A model generated the notes under the pieces. It saw only the letters and a list, made by a program, of their open reading frames with translations, was not told the origin of the DNA and did not search any database. Shown piece by piece: positions 23,175 through 30,693 of a DNA stretch of 64,000 bases. Origin of the DNA: Clostridiales bacterium (lineage in GTDB: Bacteria; Bacillota; Clostridia; Oscillospirales; Oscillospiraceae). The stretch spans positions 1 through 64,000 of the forward strand of contig SFLH01000004.1 of NCBI GenBank assembly GCA_004554585.1, in the 5' to 3' direction. Both the position numbers and the translations under genes were made by a program. Numbering within the stretch: the first letter of the stretch is position 1; each line of letters starts with the position of its first letter.

Positions 23175-23406
23175 TTGTGTCAGCGGGCAGAGGATATAGA
23201 AGCTGGGTGGGGGTGAGGTGGAAGTAGTAGGCCAGCAAAGCTAGGTTTCGGCGGTCCAGGCCACGGGGAATTACGTTGCGTTCCAGCTTGCGCACCATAG
23301 ACGGCGTGAGCTAGCAGAGCTTGGCCAGCTGACGAACGGTGTATCCATTGGCCCGGCGCAGCAGACGAACGTTCTGGCAGAAAACGGATGGATCGTAGTC
23401 CGGCAT
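23155..23406 (-). pseudogene. XRE-type helix-turn-helix gene broken by an amber codon
   Basis: Translation from ATG 23406 (AAGGAGGTG upstream) gives an 83-residue helix-turn-helix protein: VRLLRRANGYTVRQLAKLC, then TAG at 23313-23311, then LTPSMVRKLERN, which is the recognition-helix half of an XRE domain. A single CAG-to-TAG change would explain the break. The downstream part, LALLAYYFHLTPTQLLYPL, is also XRE-like. Its promoter (TTGCAC-17-TATCAT, 23491-23463) overlaps the last of three 11-bp repeats. It faces the ribbon-helix-helix gene at 23538. Confidence 0.78.
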
Positions 23407-23440
23407 CGGCGCACCTCCTTATGGAATTGATATTTGCAAA

Positions 23441-23473
23441 ATGATAATATTTCGATAACAATATGATAACACT
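23441..23473. repeat. Three 11-bp direct repeats in a divergent promoter region
   Basis: ATGATAATATT, TCGATAACAAT and ATGATAACACT follow one another with GATAA at 23443, 23454 and 23465, exactly 11 bp apart. The AT-rich block lies between the XRE remnant and the ribbon-helix-helix gene and overlaps the -10 box of the former. It looks like an operator array. Confidence 0.7.
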
Positions 23474-23537
23474 ATGTGACTGGATGTGCAAGCGATGTGA
23501 GGATAAAATAAGGACAAAACCATAAGGATGTGTTTGC

Positions 23538-23717
23538 ATGGCCTCCGAAAAAATACAAACGGGCATCCGCTTTGAGGAAGAGATGCTGCGAAAGATTACC
23601 TACATCGCCAAAAAGAATCGCCGCTCCTTCAACGCCCAGATGGAGTATTTGGCGGAACTGTGTATCCGGGACTACGAAGAGGCCCATGGCGAGATCACAT
23701 GGAATACAGAGGAATGA
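23538..23717 (+). CDS. Arc-like ribbon-helix-helix DNA-binding protein (59 residues)
   Basis: A small protein with the ribbon-helix-helix pattern of Arc/CopG repressors: a beta ribbon (IQTGIRFEEEMLRKI), helix A (LRKITYIAKKNRR) and helix B starting SFNAQMEYLAELCIRDYEE, with the N-cap SFNAQ turn that is characteristic of the family. AAGGA lies about 9 bases before the ATG. It is too small for most gene callers. Three 11-bp repeats lie just upstream, a likely binding site for its own autoregulation. Confidence 0.75.
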   Translation: MASEKIQTGIRFEEEMLRKITYIAKKNRRSFNAQMEYLAELCIRDYEEAHGEITWNTEE

Positions 23718-23741
23718 GCTCCGGGAAAAGCCGGAGAAGAG

Positions 23742-23775
23742 AAACGCTCCCTTGCCTGACGGCAAGGGAGCGTTT
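23742..23775. terminator. Bidirectional terminator
   Basis: AAACGCTCCCTTGCC / GGCAAGGGAGCGTTT between the ribbon-helix-helix gene and the convergent EamA gene. Confidence 0.85.
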
Positions 23776-23780
23776 GCACA

Positions 23781-24748
23781 TTATGGCGCGTTGGGTGGCG
23801 AGGGGGGCGGATCTGTCTCTGGCAGCGTCGGTCCTCGCTCATCGGTGAGGAGGGTCTCCGCCGCCACGCACACCAGGATGATCACTGCCCCGCACATTCC
23901 GGCGGTGGACAGTGTTTCCCCCAGCAGGATGCGGGAGAAGAAGGCGGTCATCACCGGGCAGAAGCATTGCAGCAGGGCCACCGTCCGGGAAGAGATGGAC
24001 CCCAGGGCGGCGTTTTGCAGCAGATAGCCGGCCACGGTGCACAGCAGGGCCAGGTAGACGATGCTCATCCAGACGGTGGGGGTGGCGCCCCCCAGGTGGA
24101 TGCCGCCATCCAAGCAGAGGGCACAGGCCAGGGCCATGACCACCGAGGCGGCGGTCTGGAGAGCGGTCAGGGTGATGGGGTCCATTCGGGCCAGGGCCCG
24201 CTCCCCGAAGATGAGGGAGCCGGCCAGCAGCAGAGCCGAGAGTAGGGAGAAGACCTCCCCCCAGCCGAAGGTGGACAGCCCCCCAGGCCGCACAGCAGGT
24301 ACAGCCCCACGATCACCAGCAGCTGGATGGGGATGTGCTTTTTCCCAAAGGGCTTTCGGTAGAAGGCCAGGGCTAGCAGGGGGGTCATCACCGTGGACAG
24401 GGAGCGCAGAAAAGCCACCGATGTGGCGGCGGTGAGCTCCAGGCCGATGTTGTTGGTCACATAAGCTCCGCCCATGCACAGGCTGGGCAGCAGCCAGTCC
24501 CGCCAGCTGGCCCCCTTCAGGCCGCCCACGATCCGTCGGCCAAAGAGCAGGCCCAGAAAGACCAGGGCAATGGCGTAGCGGGCGGTGAGCAGGGAGTAGA
24601 CCGGCAGAACCTCGTAGGCGGCTTTGGAGATGGGATCGCCGAAGCCGTAGAGGACGCTTTGCAGAAAAATAAAGAAAAAGGGCGCCCAGCGCAGGGCGTT
24701 CCCCTTGCGGGGAGGAAGGTGGGTCACAGGCGCGGCGCGGTCTGACAT
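23781..24748 (-). pseudogene. EamA (DMT) family transporter with a one-base frameshift
   Basis: Two halves in different frames make up a ten-helix drug/metabolite transporter. The N-terminal half starts at 24748 (GGAGG upstream) and runs through FFFIFLQSVLYGFGDPISK to LLVIVGLYLLCGLGG; the C-terminal half resumes as LSTFGWGEVFSLLSALLLAG and ends SRILLGETLSTAGMCGAVII. The break is at a run of six Cs on the plus strand (24279-24284); one more base restores a single frame of about 322 residues. All conserved parts are otherwise intact, so the loss is recent or is a sequencing error. Confidence 0.85.
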
Positions 24749-24797
24749 AATGGGAGCCTCCAGAAAAAATCCCGGCCGGGACCGGTGGAATGGAAAC

Positions 24798-24826
24798 AGT
24801 ATACAATATTTAAGGAACCTTGGCAA
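24798..24826 (-). promoter_or_regulatory. Promoter of the EamA gene
   Basis: Minus strand TTGCCA (24826-24821), 17 bases, TATACT (24803-24798). Confidence 0.7.
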
Positions 24827-24848
24827 GGGCGGCCAAGGCTACAAAATG

Positions 24849-24891
24849 TTCACAACCTTTTTAACCCCAGTTAAAGAACCCTTGGTATGCT
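24849..24891 (+). promoter_or_regulatory. Promoter with 11-bp-spaced repeats before the two-component operon
   Basis: TTCACA (24849), TTTAAC (24860) and TTAAAG (24871) recur every 11 bp, then 9 bases, then a -10 box TATGCT (24886-24891). This is the layout of an OmpR/PhoB-family activator site; it may serve the operon's own regulator or PhoB. Confidence 0.5.
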
Positions 24892-24947
24892 GGGGACACC
24901 AAGGCGGACAAGGGCCGCCTGGAAAACCCAGCGAGGAGGGAAGCAGG

Positions 24948-25622
24948 ATGCGCCTGTTATTGGCAGAGGACGAACGGTCCCTCTCCCGGGCGGTGACGGT
25001 GCTGCTGCGGAAGAACAACTATGAGGTGGACCCGGTGTACGACGGGGAGGAGGCCCTGGACTACCTTGGCTCCGGCAACTACGACGGGGCCATTCTGGAC
25101 ATCATGATGCCTAAGCGGGACGGCATCGACGTGCTGCGCCAGCTGCGCCAGCGGGGCAGCCGTCTGCCGGTGCTGCTGCTGACAGCCAAGTCGGAGGTGG
25201 ACGACAAGGTCCTGGGCCTGGACAGCGGGGCCAACGACTACCTGACCAAGCCCTTTGCCAGCCAGGAGCTGCTGGCCCGCATCCGAGCCATGACCCGAGA
25301 GCAGACCGAGCAGGCCACCTCCCTGCTGCGGGTGGGCAACATCACCCTGGACCGGGCTACCTTTGAGCTCTCTTCTCCCACCGGCCACTTGCGCCTGACC
25401 AACAAGGAGTTCCAGGTGCTGGAGCTGCTCATGTGCAACCCCCACAACCTCATCTCCACCCAGCGTTTTCTGGAAAAGATCTGGGGTTACGACAACGAGG
25501 CGGAGATCAACGTGGTCTGGGTATACATCTCCTACCTGCGGAAGAAGCTGGCTGCCCTCCACGCAGATATCCAGATCAAGGCCCGGCGCAACGCGGGCTA
25601 TTACCTGGAGGAGGGAACATGA
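24948..25622 (+). CDS. OmpR family response regulator
   Basis: A 224-residue regulator with an N-terminal receiver (acidic pocket at EDE, phosphorylated Asp in AILDIMMPKRDG, Thr in LLLTAKS, Lys in YLTKPF) and a C-terminal winged helix (LRLTNKEFQVLELLMCNPHN ... VWVYISYLRKKL). ATG 24948 is used because GAGGAGGGAAG precedes it. It overlaps the kinase gene by four bases, and that in turn overlaps a small alarmone synthetase. The stimulus is unknown. Confidence 0.92.
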   Translation: MRLLLAEDERSLSRAVTVLLRKNNYEVDPVYDGEEALDYLGSGNYDGAILDIMMPKRDGIDVLRQLRQRGSRLPVLLLTAKSEVDDKVLGLDSGANDYLTKPFASQELLARIRAMTREQTEQATSLLRVGNITLDRATFELSSPTGHLRLTNKEFQVLELLMCNPHNLISTQRFLEKIWGYDNEAEINVVWVYISYLRKKLAALHADIQIKARRNAGYYLEEGT

Positions 25623-26923
25623 TCCGCAAACTGCGCACCCGGCTGGTGGTGGTTTGTATGCTCTCCCTGCTGCTGGTGATCGCGGTGATTCTGGGGGTGG
25701 TGCTGGCCACCAGCTACCAGGGGGTGGTCTCCGACGCAGACCGGGTGCTGGCCCTGCTGGCGGAGAACGAAGGGGAATTTCCCGTGCTCAAGGAGGACTT
25801 TGACTGGGAGGCCCTGGGCCCCCGGCGGCAGTCCCAGGAGCTGGGTTATGAGATCCGCTATTTCTCCGTGTTGCTGGACGAGACCGGGGCGGTGGTGGAG
25901 ACGGACACGGGCCAAATTGCCGCTGTGGACGAGGAGACCGCCGTGGACTACGCCGTCCAAATTTTGGCCCAGGACACCCAAGCGGGGTTCTTAAAAGACT
26001 ATCGGTATCTGATCTCCCAGGAGGGGACGGATACCCGGGTGATCTTCCTGGACTGCGGCGCCTCCATGGTGGCCTTCCGCAGTACTCTGTTTACCAGTCT
26101 GTGGGTGGCGGCTGTGGGCCTGGCGGCGGTGCTGTTTCTGATTCTGCTCTTCTCCCGCCGGCTGGTGCGCCCCCTCATCCTGGGCTATGAGAAGCAGAAG
26201 CGGTTTATCACCGACGCCGGCCATGAGATCAAGACCCCCATCGCCATCATCCAGGCCGATTCCGAGGTCCTGGCTCTGGAGAGCGGGGAGAACGAGTGGA
26301 TTCAGGACATCCAGCACCAGATCCGGCGCTTGTCCTCCCTCACCAATGACCTGATCTACTTATCCCGGATGGAGGAGGACCAGGGGCGGGGAAAGTTCCT
26401 ACCCCTCTCCCTGTCCCAGGTGGTTACAGAGACGGCCCAGGCTTTCCAGACCATGGCCAAGAGCCAGAACAAGTCCTTCACCATTGACGTGCAGCCAGGC
26501 CTGGCCATGGAGGGGGAGGAGAAGGCCCTGGGCCAGCTGGTGTCAGTCCTGTTGGACAACGCCCTCAAATACGCCCCGGAGGGAGGCGAGATCGCCCTCG
26601 CCCTGGCCCGGCAGGGCAAGTACTTCCGCTTGACGGTGGAGAACACCGCCCAGGGGATCACCAAGGAGCTGCTGGAAAACCTCTTTGACCGGTTTTACCG
26701 GGGGGACGTCTCCCGGGATTCCAGCCAAGGGGGCTATGGCATCGGCCTGTCCATTGCCCGGGCGGTGGTCCAGGCCCACCGCGGAAAGATCAGCGCCGTG
26801 GCCAAGGGGGAGGACAAACTGCTCATTGCCGTTCTCTTGCCGATGAATCACCCCTTGGAGGGGCGCAGAGGGTTCCACGGCTGGCAGACACGGAAGAAAC
26901 CAGGAAAGGAGACCGTCACATGA
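25619..26923 (+). CDS. Sensor histidine kinase
   Basis: A 434-residue membrane kinase: transmembrane helices near residues 10-32 and 155-178 flank an extracytoplasmic sensor of about 120 residues. The cytoplasmic part has a HisKA box (FITDAGHEIKTPIAII) with the phospho-accepting His, and ATP-binding boxes DNALKYAPEGG, FDRFYRGD and GYGIGLSIA. No clear HAMP domain separates membrane and kinase, as in several clostridial kinases. Start and stop codons overlap those of its neighbours (ATGA on both sides), so it is produced together with the response regulator and the alarmone synthetase. Confidence 0.92.
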   Translation: MIRKLRTRLVVVCMLSLLLVIAVILGVVLATSYQGVVSDADRVLALLAENEGEFPVLKEDFDWEALGPRRQSQELGYEIRYFSVLLDETGAVVETDTGQIAAVDEETAVDYAVQILAQDTQAGFLKDYRYLISQEGTDTRVIFLDCGASMVAFRSTLFTSLWVAAVGLAAVLFLILLFSRRLVRPLILGYEKQKRFITDAGHEIKTPIAIIQADSEVLALESGENEWIQDIQHQIRRLSSLTNDLIYLSRMEEDQGRGKFLPLSLSQVVTETAQAFQTMAKSQNKSFTIDVQPGLAMEGEEKALGQLVSVLLDNALKYAPEGGEIALALARQGKYFRLTVENTAQGITKELLENLFDRFYRGDVSRDSSQGGYGIGLSIARAVVQAHRGKISAVAKGEDKLLIAVLLPMNHPLEGRRGFHGWQTRKKPGKETVT

Positions 26924-27519
26924 CCGCAAGAGAATTTTATGGACCCGCCTTTGACCAGTTGCGTCTGGCGGAAAAACAGGTGCTGGGAGAGGTCCGCCAG
27001 GGCCAGAAAACCTGGCGGGACCAGGGCCGGTCCTCGCCGGTCCTTTACACCAGTTCCCGCATCAAGTCCCCCGACAGCATGCGCCGCAAGCTCCTCCTGC
27101 GGGGCTGTCCCCCCACCCGGCAGGCCGCCCTGACCCAGGTGCGGGACGCCGTGGGGGTGCGGGTAATCTGCGCGTTTCAAAATGATGTGTATCTGGTGGC
27201 CCAGTGGCTGGAGGAGCGGCCAGCCTTTGTGGTCTTGGAGACCAAGGACTATATCTCCTATCCCAAGGAAAACGGCTACCGCAGCTACCACCTCATCCTG
27301 GGCATCCGGGAGGGCCCGGGGAAGGGGACGACGGTGGAGGTCCAGCTGCGCACCATCGCCACCGACTTCTGGGCCAGCTTAGAGCACCAGCTCAAGTACA
27401 AGCGGGAGGTCCCCCACGAAGGGCTCATCCGGGAGGAACTGCGCCGGTGCGCCGACGAGATTGCCTCGGTGGACCTGTCCATGGAGACCATCCGGGAACT
27501 GCTGGCGGGGAGCTTTTGA
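26920..27519 (+). CDS. Small alarmone synthetase (RelA/SpoT domain only)
   Basis: A 199-residue single-domain (p)ppGpp synthetase of the YjbM/RelQ or YwaC/RelP type; the hydrolase and regulatory domains of long RSH enzymes are absent. The family motifs are DAVGVRVICAF, KDYISYPKENGYRSYHLIL and EVQLRTIATDFWASLEHQLKYK, which carry the substrate- and Mg-binding residues. Its start codon lies inside the stop of the histidine kinase gene, so stringent-response output seems tied to this two-component system at the level of translation. The usual four-helix tetramerisation tail cannot be confirmed. Confidence 0.87.
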   Translation: MTAREFYGPAFDQLRLAEKQVLGEVRQGQKTWRDQGRSSPVLYTSSRIKSPDSMRRKLLLRGCPPTRQAALTQVRDAVGVRVICAFQNDVYLVAQWLEERPAFVVLETKDYISYPKENGYRSYHLILGIREGPGKGTTVEVQLRTIATDFWASLEHQLKYKREVPHEGLIREELRRCADEIASVDLSMETIRELLAGSF

Positions 27520-27528
27520 GGGACGGGC

Positions 27529-28752
27529 TCAGCGGGGATGCCGCTGCCGCCAATAAAAGCCCAGCACCACGCACACCGCACCCAGCAGAAGCAGACCCAG
27601 GAGAATCAGGAAGGTTACGTTGGCCCCCAGAGTGTCAGGGCTGGTCCAGTCGGTGAAATCCACCGGCAGGGTCAGGCCATAGAGCTGGTCGGTGGCCCAG
27701 CCGGCGGCCTGGAGGATCTGGTCTAGACAGAAGGGGGCCAGCCACAGCCAAAGGGCCGCCCAGGCCAGAGAGATCCCCGCCCGGAACCAGCGGCTCAGGG
27801 GGAGGTAGCGCAGGATGACCAGCAGCCCCCAGGGCAGGACCAGGCACAGCAGTGCCACAGGCAGGTTGGGCACGGGAAACCCGCCCAAGCGGCCCTCCCA
27901 GGCCAGACCCACCAGCAGCAGGACAGACTCGGTGGACAGATAGACCAGGGCCTTATGCCCGTCCCAGCGGTGGGGCAGGGGGAGCTGCCGCAGCAGGGGC
28001 GGCAGCAGGAAGATGCCCGCGCCAAATATGGTCCACAGCGCGGCGCTGAGGAACCAATGCCCGCCGGTGTACTGGCAGCCTACGGCGAACAGGGCCACCA
28101 GCAAAAGCAGCTCGATACCCACATAGAGGGAGGCCTTCCGACAGGCCAGCCGCTCCGGCAGAGGAAGGGTTCGCAGGACGAAGGGGAGAAAGACCAGCCC
28201 CAGGCCAAAGACCACGCTCACCGCCGCCATCAGGAACCAGTCTCCGCCGGTGTACAGACAGCATACCCCCAGCAGCAGGACCAGGCAGCCGGTGAAAGCC
28301 CCCATGCTGACTGCCCCTCGTTTACCTTCGGGGACGAAGGTGGGCAGCAGGGTGAAGCTGGCCACCATCGCCTCCGAGGCCAGGGCGATCCAGAACCAGT
28401 CCAAGGTGTGCTGGGCGATGAGGTTTCCCAGCAGGCAGCCGATGGTGATGGCCCCAAAGAGAAGGTATTGGCCCAGGCGATAGTTTCGGGTCAGGCGGAG
28501 GTACTTCCGGGCCAGCTGTTCGGCCCGCCGCCCCTCGGTGTCCTCGCTGGAAGAGAGCAATTCTTTTTCACTGCACTGCAGGACCTGGCAGATGCTCTGC
28601 AGCAGGGTGATGTCCGGGTAGGCTAGGCCCCGCTCCCATTTGCTCACCGCGGAGTCGGTGACAAACAGAAGCTGGGCGAATTCCTTTTGGGTCATGCCCA
28701 GCTCCTTGCGGCGCTGACAGATAAAGGTGCCGAAATTTTTCTTGTTTTCCAC
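27529..28752 (-). CDS. XRE regulator fused to a large membrane domain
   Basis: A 407-residue protein: residues 1-70 form an XRE helix-turn-helix (NFGTFICQRRKELGMTQKEF, FVTDSAVSKWERGLAYPDI); the rest contains about ten hydrophobic segments with Trp-rich turns and two similar repeats (CCLYTGGDWFL, CQYTGGHWFL). Such fusions are common in clostridia and probably sense a membrane signal, but the target is unknown. The GTG start at 28752 has AAAGGAG nine bases upstream; a GTG two codons earlier is too close. It converges with the alarmone synthetase with ten bases between stops. Confidence 0.8.
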   Translation of the reverse strand: MENKKNFGTFICQRRKELGMTQKEFAQLLFVTDSAVSKWERGLAYPDITLLQSICQVLQCSEKELLSSSEDTEGRRAEQLARKYLRLTRNYRLGQYLLFGAITIGCLLGNLIAQHTLDWFWIALASEAMVASFTLLPTFVPEGKRGAVSMGAFTGCLVLLLGVCCLYTGGDWFLMAAVSVVFGLGLVFLPFVLRTLPLPERLACRKASLYVGIELLLLVALFAVGCQYTGGHWFLSAALWTIFGAGIFLLPPLLRQLPLPHRWDGHKALVYLSTESVLLLVGLAWEGRLGGFPVPNLPVALLCLVLPWGLLVILRYLPLSRWFRAGISLAWAALWLWLAPFCLDQILQAAGWATDQLYGLTLPVDFTDWTSPDTLGANVTFLILLGLLLLGAVCVVLGFYWRQRHPR

Positions 28753-29032
28753 GGTCACACACTCCTTTGCTTGAATGTGCCTTGCAAGACTGACAACAGT
28801 GTGAGACGAAAAAAGGAAAAAGTCAAGAAATCTGCCCCCATTTCCCCCTCGACCGTTGGGAAAGTCCAGCAATGACAAGGGTTTCCGCCAAAGGGCGGGA
28901 AAAAGCAACGAGAGATGCCGCCCCGTTTTCGAGGCGGCATCTCTCGTTTTTTCTTAAGAAAATCTTTCTTTTTTTTTCATAAAGAACCAAGAGAAATCTG
29001 CTATCATCGGACCTGTTCCCAAACGATGGACC
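28753..29032. other. Non-coding stretch between XRE and murI genes
   Basis: It holds the upstream region of the XRE gene (an AT-rich block near 28805-28830 with TTGACT but no good -10 at the usual distance) and the murI terminator. No gene is seen. Confidence 0.5.
28908..28947 (-). terminator. Terminator of murI
   Basis: ACGAGAGATGCCGCC / GGCGGCATCTCTCGT, a 15-bp stem; T-rich tails on both strands. It lies about 90 bases after the murI stop. Confidence 0.8.
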
Positions 29033-29806
29033 TTAGTACTTCATGAGGAAGAGAGTCTGGCTCATAGCCAGCTTGTCCGGGCGGCTGTTTTGGAAGGTCA
29101 CGGTGCCCTGGCTCGTCCGGGTGGTGAGCAGGCCAGCCTTCTCCAGCTGCCGGCGCAGCTGCCGGGCGGTGCCCTCGCTGCCGTCGATGATAGACACCGG
29201 CCGGCCGAAGTTTCGGGCAATGGCCTGGCGGACGAAGGGGTAGTGGGTGCAGCCGAGGACGATGTAGTCCACGTTGCAGTAGCGGAAGGGCAGAAGCAGC
29301 TCTTGGAGATAGGCGTCCAGGACCGGCCCGTCAAAGATCCCCTGCTCCACCATCTCCGCCAGCCCCTTGCAGGGCAGGGAGATCACGTTGGCCTCATGGC
29401 AGAAGGCGGCGGCCAGCTTTTGGTACTTGTCCTCCCGGATGGTCAGCGGGGTGGCCATAACGATCACCGAGGAACTGCCCACGGCCTGGGCGGCGGGCTT
29501 CACCGCCGGCTCGATGCCGATGATGGGCAGCTCTGGATGGGTCTGGCGGAGCAGGCCGATGGCGGCGCTGGTGGCGGTGTTGCAGGCTACCACGATGGCC
29601 TTCACATGCTGGGCCAGCAGCCGGTCTGCCGCCGCCACGGTGAGCCGGCGGACCTGGTCGAGGGATTTTTCCCCATAGGGGGCGTTGGCGGAGTCGCCGA
29701 AAAACAGGAAGTTCTCCTGAGGCAACAGGGCCACGCAGGCCCTCAGCACGCTGATGCCCCCCAGGCCGGAGTCAAAGACCCCGATGGGCTGTTCTCGCGG
29801 TTCCAT
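29033..29806 (-). CDS. murI: Glutamate racemase
   Basis: MurI supplies D-glutamate for peptidoglycan. The 257-residue protein is of normal length, beginning IGVFDSGLGGISVL with the first catalytic Asp, then YFGDSANAPYG-type FFGDSANAPYG, VVACNTATSAA with one catalytic Cys and VLGCTHYPFV with the other. It is a single-gene leftward unit; a TATAAT lies at 29924-29919 on the minus strand but the -35 distance is poor, so the promoter is uncertain. Confidence 0.95.
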   Translation of the reverse strand: MEPREQPIGVFDSGLGGISVLRACVALLPQENFLFFGDSANAPYGEKSLDQVRRLTVAAADRLLAQHVKAIVVACNTATSAAIGLLRQTHPELPIIGIEPAVKPAAQAVGSSSVIVMATPLTIREDKYQKLAAAFCHEANVISLPCKGLAEMVEQGIFDGPVLDAYLQELLLPFRYCNVDYIVLGCTHYPFVRQAIARNFGRPVSIIDGSEGTARQLRRQLEKAGLLTTRTSQGTVTFQNSRPDKLAMSQTLFLMKY

Positions 29807-29973
29807 GGCGGCACCCCCTTTCGCGCCGGGACTTTTGCCGGCTGGTTTCCTGGGGACGGCGGGGGAGGGCCGGCCTTTGCCGGCTGTGGCCCGATTCCCG
29901 GCGCCGTCGATCTTCGGCTATTATATCACCATTTTCCCGCAGGCGCTACAAGATTTTTACAGAGGAGAGGGGG

Positions 29974-30002
29974 GACGGAACGGGCCGGAAGGGCATAGAG
30001 TG
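29974..30002 (+). promoter_or_regulatory. Weak sigma-K-like promoter before the collagen-like gene
   Basis: GAC (29974-29976), 17 bases, CATAGAGTG (29994-30002), against the sigma-K form AC-N16/17-CATANNNTA. The match is partial; it is listed because related spore-surface genes are read late in the mother cell. A small hairpin (GAGGAC/GTCCTC, 30008-30024) follows. Confidence 0.3.
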
Positions 30003-30063
30003 GGGTGAGGACTTTGTGTCCTCCCGAGATCGCCCCGCCCTTTCGGCGGAGAAAGGAAGCAAA

Positions 30064-30693
30064 ATGAAGCGTTACCAATGCAGCGACTTTGACCGGCCGG
30101 AGCGGCGGTGCTGGAGACCCTCCGGCTGCTGCCCGCCCCCTTGTCCGCCCCCCGGACCGGGACCCTGCCCGCCTCAGCCCCCCTGCAGCAGCGGGTGTGT
30201 CCCCACCCCCTGGGTGCTGGGAGGATGCTATCGGGCCGGGCAGTTGGTGACCTACAACGGATATCTGTACGTGGCCAACGTCAACGGCGCGGCCGGTGTG
30301 CCAGGGGAGTCTCCGGACTTCACCCTCCTGTCCACCCTGGAGCCCATCGGGCCCACGGGTCCCGTTGGTCCCACCGGTCCCACCGGCCCCACGGGGGCCA
30401 CAGGAGCTGCCGGTGTTGCCGGCCCCACAGGGCCCGCCGGCGCCACGGGCCCCACGGGCGCCACGGCCGCCGAAAGAGATGGACAACGAAGCCGGGATTT
30501 TCGGGAAAAAAGGGAGGAATTTGGTGCGCTTTTGATGCAGAACATCCCGTACAATATACTAACTTCGCCATGCCCTGCCCAGGGGGGCGAAGGGAGGAAT
30601 TGTCTGGAGGGTGATATGGGTGAAACAGGCCATCAGCTGGTTTCTTGTCTTTATGATTTTGTTCTCTGCAGGTTCCTTGCTCCGCGACCCTAA
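30064..30693 (+). CDS. Collagen-like spore-surface protein, N-terminal half of a split gene
   Basis: From ATG 30064 (GAAAGGAAGC upstream) the frame encodes a Cys/Pro-rich head, a module resembling chitin-binding CBM5/12 domains (GQLVTYNGYLYVANVNG) and about 15 Gly-X-Y triplets ([19 protein letters not shown]). The collagen repeat ends at codon 134 (30463). The remaining 76 codons have no repeat and no C-terminal domain; they run through the promoter and leader of the next gene and overlap its start, so they are probably not a native end. The missing part appears to be at 49876-50894. Expected place: exosporium, as for BclA-type proteins. Confidence 0.75.
   Translation: MKRYQCSDFDRPERRCWRPSGCCPPPCPPPGPGPCPPQPPCSSGCVPTPWVLGGCYRAGQLVTYNGYLYVANVNGAAGVPGESPDFTLLSTLEPIGPTGPVGPTGPTGPTGATGAAGVAGPTGPAGATGPTGATAAERDGQRSRDFREKREEFGALLMQNIPYNILTSPCPAQGGEGRNCLEGDMGETGHQLVSCLYDFVLCRFLAPRP
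30439..30488 (+). other. Putative left recombination junction (attL-like)
   Basis: Collagen-coding DNA up to 30463 is joined to unrelated DNA from 30465 on; CCAC (30461-30464) is shared with the right junction. The collagen side holds CCCACGG (30451-30457) and the element side ATGGACAACG (30479-30488); each has its mirror partner at the right junction, at the same distance from the core. Confidence 0.55.
30532..30560 (+). promoter_or_regulatory. Promoter of the SLH-SGNH gene
   Basis: TTGATG (30532-30537), 17 bases, TATACT (30555-30560). It lies inside the apparent tail of the collagen reading frame. A hairpin (CTTCGCC/GGCGAAG, 30563-30592) sits at the start of the transcript. Confidence 0.75.
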
